From: Clostridia bacterium
GTDB lineage: Bacteria > Bacillota > Clostridia > Christensenellales > CAG-917
Assembly: GCA_017507205.1 (NCBI GenBank)
Contig: JAFWBH010000072.1
Location: 1 to 6,113 of the forward strand
Reading direction: 5' to 3'
DNA length: 6,113 bases
The position numbers and the translations under genes were made by a program. Position 1 is the stretch's first letter. Every line of letters begins with the position of its first letter. Under the pieces are notes generated by a model. It had not been told where the DNA came from. It worked only from the letters and a program-made list of their open reading frames with translations, and made no database searches. Shown here piece by piece: positions 5,753-6,113 of this stretch.

Positions 5753-5781
5753 TTGATAATTTATCACTTTTGTGATAAAAT
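5753..5781 (+). promoter_or_regulatory. Promoter of the Fe-S scaffold gene with overlapping dyads
   Basis: TTGATA (5753-5758), a 17-base spacer and TAAAAT (5776-5781) preceded by TGA make an extended -10 sigma-A-type promoter, with a start near 5788. Two dyads overlap it: TGATAATTTATCA (5754-5766) is a perfect odd palindrome, and an 8-bp inverted repeat around TTTT spans 5760-5779 (TTTATCAC and GTGATAAA). The GATAA-rich pattern resembles Fur-type boxes, which would suit an Fe-S gene, but the match is loose and the regulator is inferred. Confidence 0.7.
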
Positions 5782-5802
5782 TCTTGTCGTTAAAAAATAT
5801 AC

Positions 5803-5849
5803 AAGGAGGCATGTTTTTCGGCATAGTCTGAAAAACAAACAAAACATGC
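5803..5849 (+). promoter_or_regulatory. Ribosome site separated from its start codon by a hairpin
   Basis: A strong Shine-Dalgarno AAGGAGG (5803-5809) lies 36 bases before the start codon at 5846, too far for direct use. Between them TGTTTTTC (5812-5819) and GAAAAACA (5830-5837) form a perfect 8-bp stem; looping it out leaves about ten bases between the Shine-Dalgarno and ATG. A competing 9-bp pairing, GCATGTTTT (5809-5817) with AAAACATGC (5841-5849), would instead bury the ATG. A mini-frame of six codons, MFFGIV, at 5811-5831 starts one base after the Shine-Dalgarno. Confidence 0.6.
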
Positions 5850-6113
5850 AATATTCTCGTGAAGTTCAAGAAATGTGCAGTGTTCGTAAAGGTCCCAACC
5901 ACGGTCCTGCTCCCATCCCCGAAGAAGGCAGATGGATTCAAGCAAAAGAAATCAAAGACATCAGTGGTCTTACTCACGGCGTTGGCTGGTGCGCACCTCA
6001 ACAAGGCGCTTGCAAGCTTACCCTCAATGTCAAAGACGGCATCATCCAAGAGGCTTTGGTTGAAACTCTCGGTTGCTCAGGCATGACTCACTCTGCAGCA
6101 ATGGCAGCAGAAA
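5846..6113 (+). CDS. NifU-like iron-sulfur cluster assembly scaffold protein, 3' end cut by the window edge
   Basis: The first 89 residues are present. They match a family of anaerobic Firmicutes annotated as Fe-S cluster assembly scaffold, which from memory usually sits just before a gene for the so-called GGGtGRT protein; that partner would lie beyond the right edge. The N-terminus has the conserved KGPNHGPAPIPEEGRW (15-30) and ISGLTHGVGWCAPQQGAC (39-56). The part LTLNVKDGIIQEALVETLGC (58-77) followed by SGMTHSAAMAAE (78-89) mirrors the IscU/NifU scaffold block in which a Cys precedes an AIASSS-type helix. Candidate cluster-binding cysteines are Cys49, Cys56 and Cys77; Cys11 is also present. 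Cluster assembly is inferred from this similarity and has not been shown for this branch as far as I know. The ATG at 5846 is chosen because it matches the family N-terminus; its Shine-Dalgarno is unusually distant. It is divergent from tyrS. Confidence 0.83.
   Translation, partial: MQYSREVQEMCSVRKGPNHGPAPIPEEGRWIQAKEIKDISGLTHGVGWCAPQQGACKLTLNVKDGIIQEALVETLGCSGMTHSAAMAAE

Noticed and set aside
5588..6049. 153-codon minus-strand frame
   Set aside because: Half of it is antisense to the conserved Fe-S scaffold gene and the rest is AT-rich promoter DNA; its composition (Phe, Asn, Lys rich) is that of translated spacer.
5859..6086. 75-codon plus-strand frame at the right end
   Set aside because: It overlaps the Fe-S scaffold gene in another frame, and only the frame starting at 5846 gives the conserved NifU-like sequence.
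1..6113. CRISPR array, tRNA, rRNA, insertion sequence or prophage remnants
   Set aside because: No repeat-spacer pattern, cloverleaf, transposase, integrase or terminal inverted repeats were seen; the genes are ordinary chromosomal families.

Overview
The window looks like a piece of a low-to-moderate GC Bacillota chromosome, most likely from an anaerobic Clostridia-type organism. The evidence is a MazF/EndoA endoribonuclease very close to the Bacillus subtilis protein, a one-step meso-diaminopimelate dehydrogenase, a tyrS-yigZ-recX cluster, AT-rich spacers with sigma-A-like promoters, and the NifU-like scaffold family that I recall as typical of anaerobic Firmicutes. No phage, insertion sequence, CRISPR array, tRNA or rRNA was seen. 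All seven complete or partial coding families except one are recognisable; the exception is a three-segment membrane protein.

Layout. (1) Bases 1-406, minus: 5' part of a HAD-family phosphatase, whose C-terminus lies beyond the left edge. (2) 468-1433, minus: ddh, transcribed toward the HAD gene; the 61-base gap holds two overlapping perfect AT-rich palindromes. (3) 1434-1765: a 332-base divergent noncoding region with a 37-bp imperfect dyad at the likely ddh promoter, a leader hairpin just before the ddh ribosome site, and the mazF -10 box. (4) 1766-2113, plus: mazF with no adjacent antitoxin gene. (5) 2178-2204: a bidirectional terminator between convergent genes. (6) 2227-5613, minus: four genes read in the order tyrS, yigZ, recX, unknown membrane protein, with an intrinsic terminator between yigZ and recX that ends almost on the recX start codon. 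(7) 5614-5845: a divergent promoter region. (8) 5846-6113, plus: start of a NifU-like Fe-S scaffold protein, cut by the right edge.

The genes are mostly housekeeping: lysine/peptidoglycan precursor synthesis (ddh), tRNA charging (tyrS), recombination control (recX) and Fe-S assembly. I did not find a new multi-gene system. The most interesting signals are regulatory: a hairpin that could bridge an over-long gap between a strong Shine-Dalgarno and the start codon of the Fe-S gene, similar dyads inside the spacers of both divergent promoters at 5646-5781, the terminator abutting recX, the dyad at the ddh promoter, and the solitary mazF.
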